Assembly: GCA_023398615.1 (NCBI GenBank)
Contig: JAEWSD010000214.1
Coordinates: 1-12,284, forward strand
DNA length: 12,284 nt
Origin: Bacillota bacterium
GTDB lineage: Bacteria; Bacillota; Clostridia; Lachnospirales; Lachnospiraceae
Direction of reading: 5' to 3'
In this document: positions 12,171-12,284 of the stretch, piece after piece
Position numbering within the stretch: the first letter of the stretch is position 1
Layout: each line of letters opens with the position of its first letter
Notes under the pieces: generated by a model
What the model was told of the DNA's origin: nothing
Seen by the model: the letters and a program-made list of their open reading frames with translations, nothing else
Database searches by the model: none
Position numbers and translations under genes: made by a program

Positions 12171-12284
12171 TATTACTTACAAATACTAATACCGAAATAG
12201 ATAGATTATTATAGAAAAACGACAGTTTATTAAATGGGATTTCCGTATTTCGAATGCTATCATATAGAATATCAGTTACTGATA

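Larger units (their letters stand above)
12041..12284. other. Gene-free AT-rich tail of the window
   Basis: No convincing coding frame is visible on either strand from the helicase terminator to the window edge. The stretch holds the 28-bp AT palindrome, a candidate leftward extended -10, CTGTGA/TCACAG flanking repeats and, at the very end, TATCAG-TTA-CTGATA (12270-12284), an inverted repeat that may be cut by the window edge. A neighbouring gene's upstream region is the simplest reading. Confidence 0.5.

Overview
The window looks like chromosome of a low-to-mid-GC Bacillota, most likely class Clostridia and perhaps Lachnospiraceae. The evidence is indirect: strong AGGAG-type ribosome sites, AT-rich intergenic DNA with A-tract/U-tract hairpins, a cell-wall amidase with copper-amine-oxidase-type 'stalk' domains, and a XerS-like tyrosine recombinase. 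No rRNA, tRNA, CRISPR array, prophage module or plasmid gene is visible.

Layout, left to right. (1) 42-798, + strand: a small four-helix membrane protein of unknown function, then a stand-alone MGMT-family alkyltransferase domain, closely spaced and probably co-transcribed. (2) 868-1926, - strand: a complete tyrosine recombinase that meets the alkyltransferase gene tail to tail. (3) 1927-2246: a 320-base divergent intergenic region with an orphan perfect Shine-Dalgarno, two short palindromes and a weak candidate dif-like site. (4) 2247-7282, + strand: two exported cell-wall enzymes 29 bases apart, an 876-aa N-acetylmuramoyl-L-alanine amidase and a 791-aa GHL10-type glycosyl hydrolase with four Ig-like repeats. 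A perfect 23-bp hairpin terminator closes them off. (5) 7283-7793: a 511-base intergenic region holding a 203-bp, almost fully palindromic, non-coding element (MITE-like). It has matching 18-bp ends and a perfect 11-bp target duplication, and it sits in the leader of the next gene. (6) 7794-11933, + strand: a full-length 1379-aa Lhr-type superfamily 2 helicase. (7) 11934-12284: no gene; a long imperfect hairpin terminator, a 28-bp AT palindrome and a possible leftward promoter.

How the genes may work together. The amidase strips stem peptides from peptidoglycan. GHL10 proteins include E. coli DigH (YddW), which cuts peptide-free ('denuded') glycan, so the operon may encode two consecutive steps of wall turnover, comparable in logic to SpoIIP/SpoIID. 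The alkyltransferase-like protein and Lhr are both DNA-damage proteins but are in separate transcription units. The recombinase looks more like a housekeeping Xer protein than a phage integrase, because no other mobile genes or attachment repeats flank it.

The most noteworthy item is the palindromic element inserted just upstream of the lhr-like gene. The amidase/GHL10 pairing comes next.
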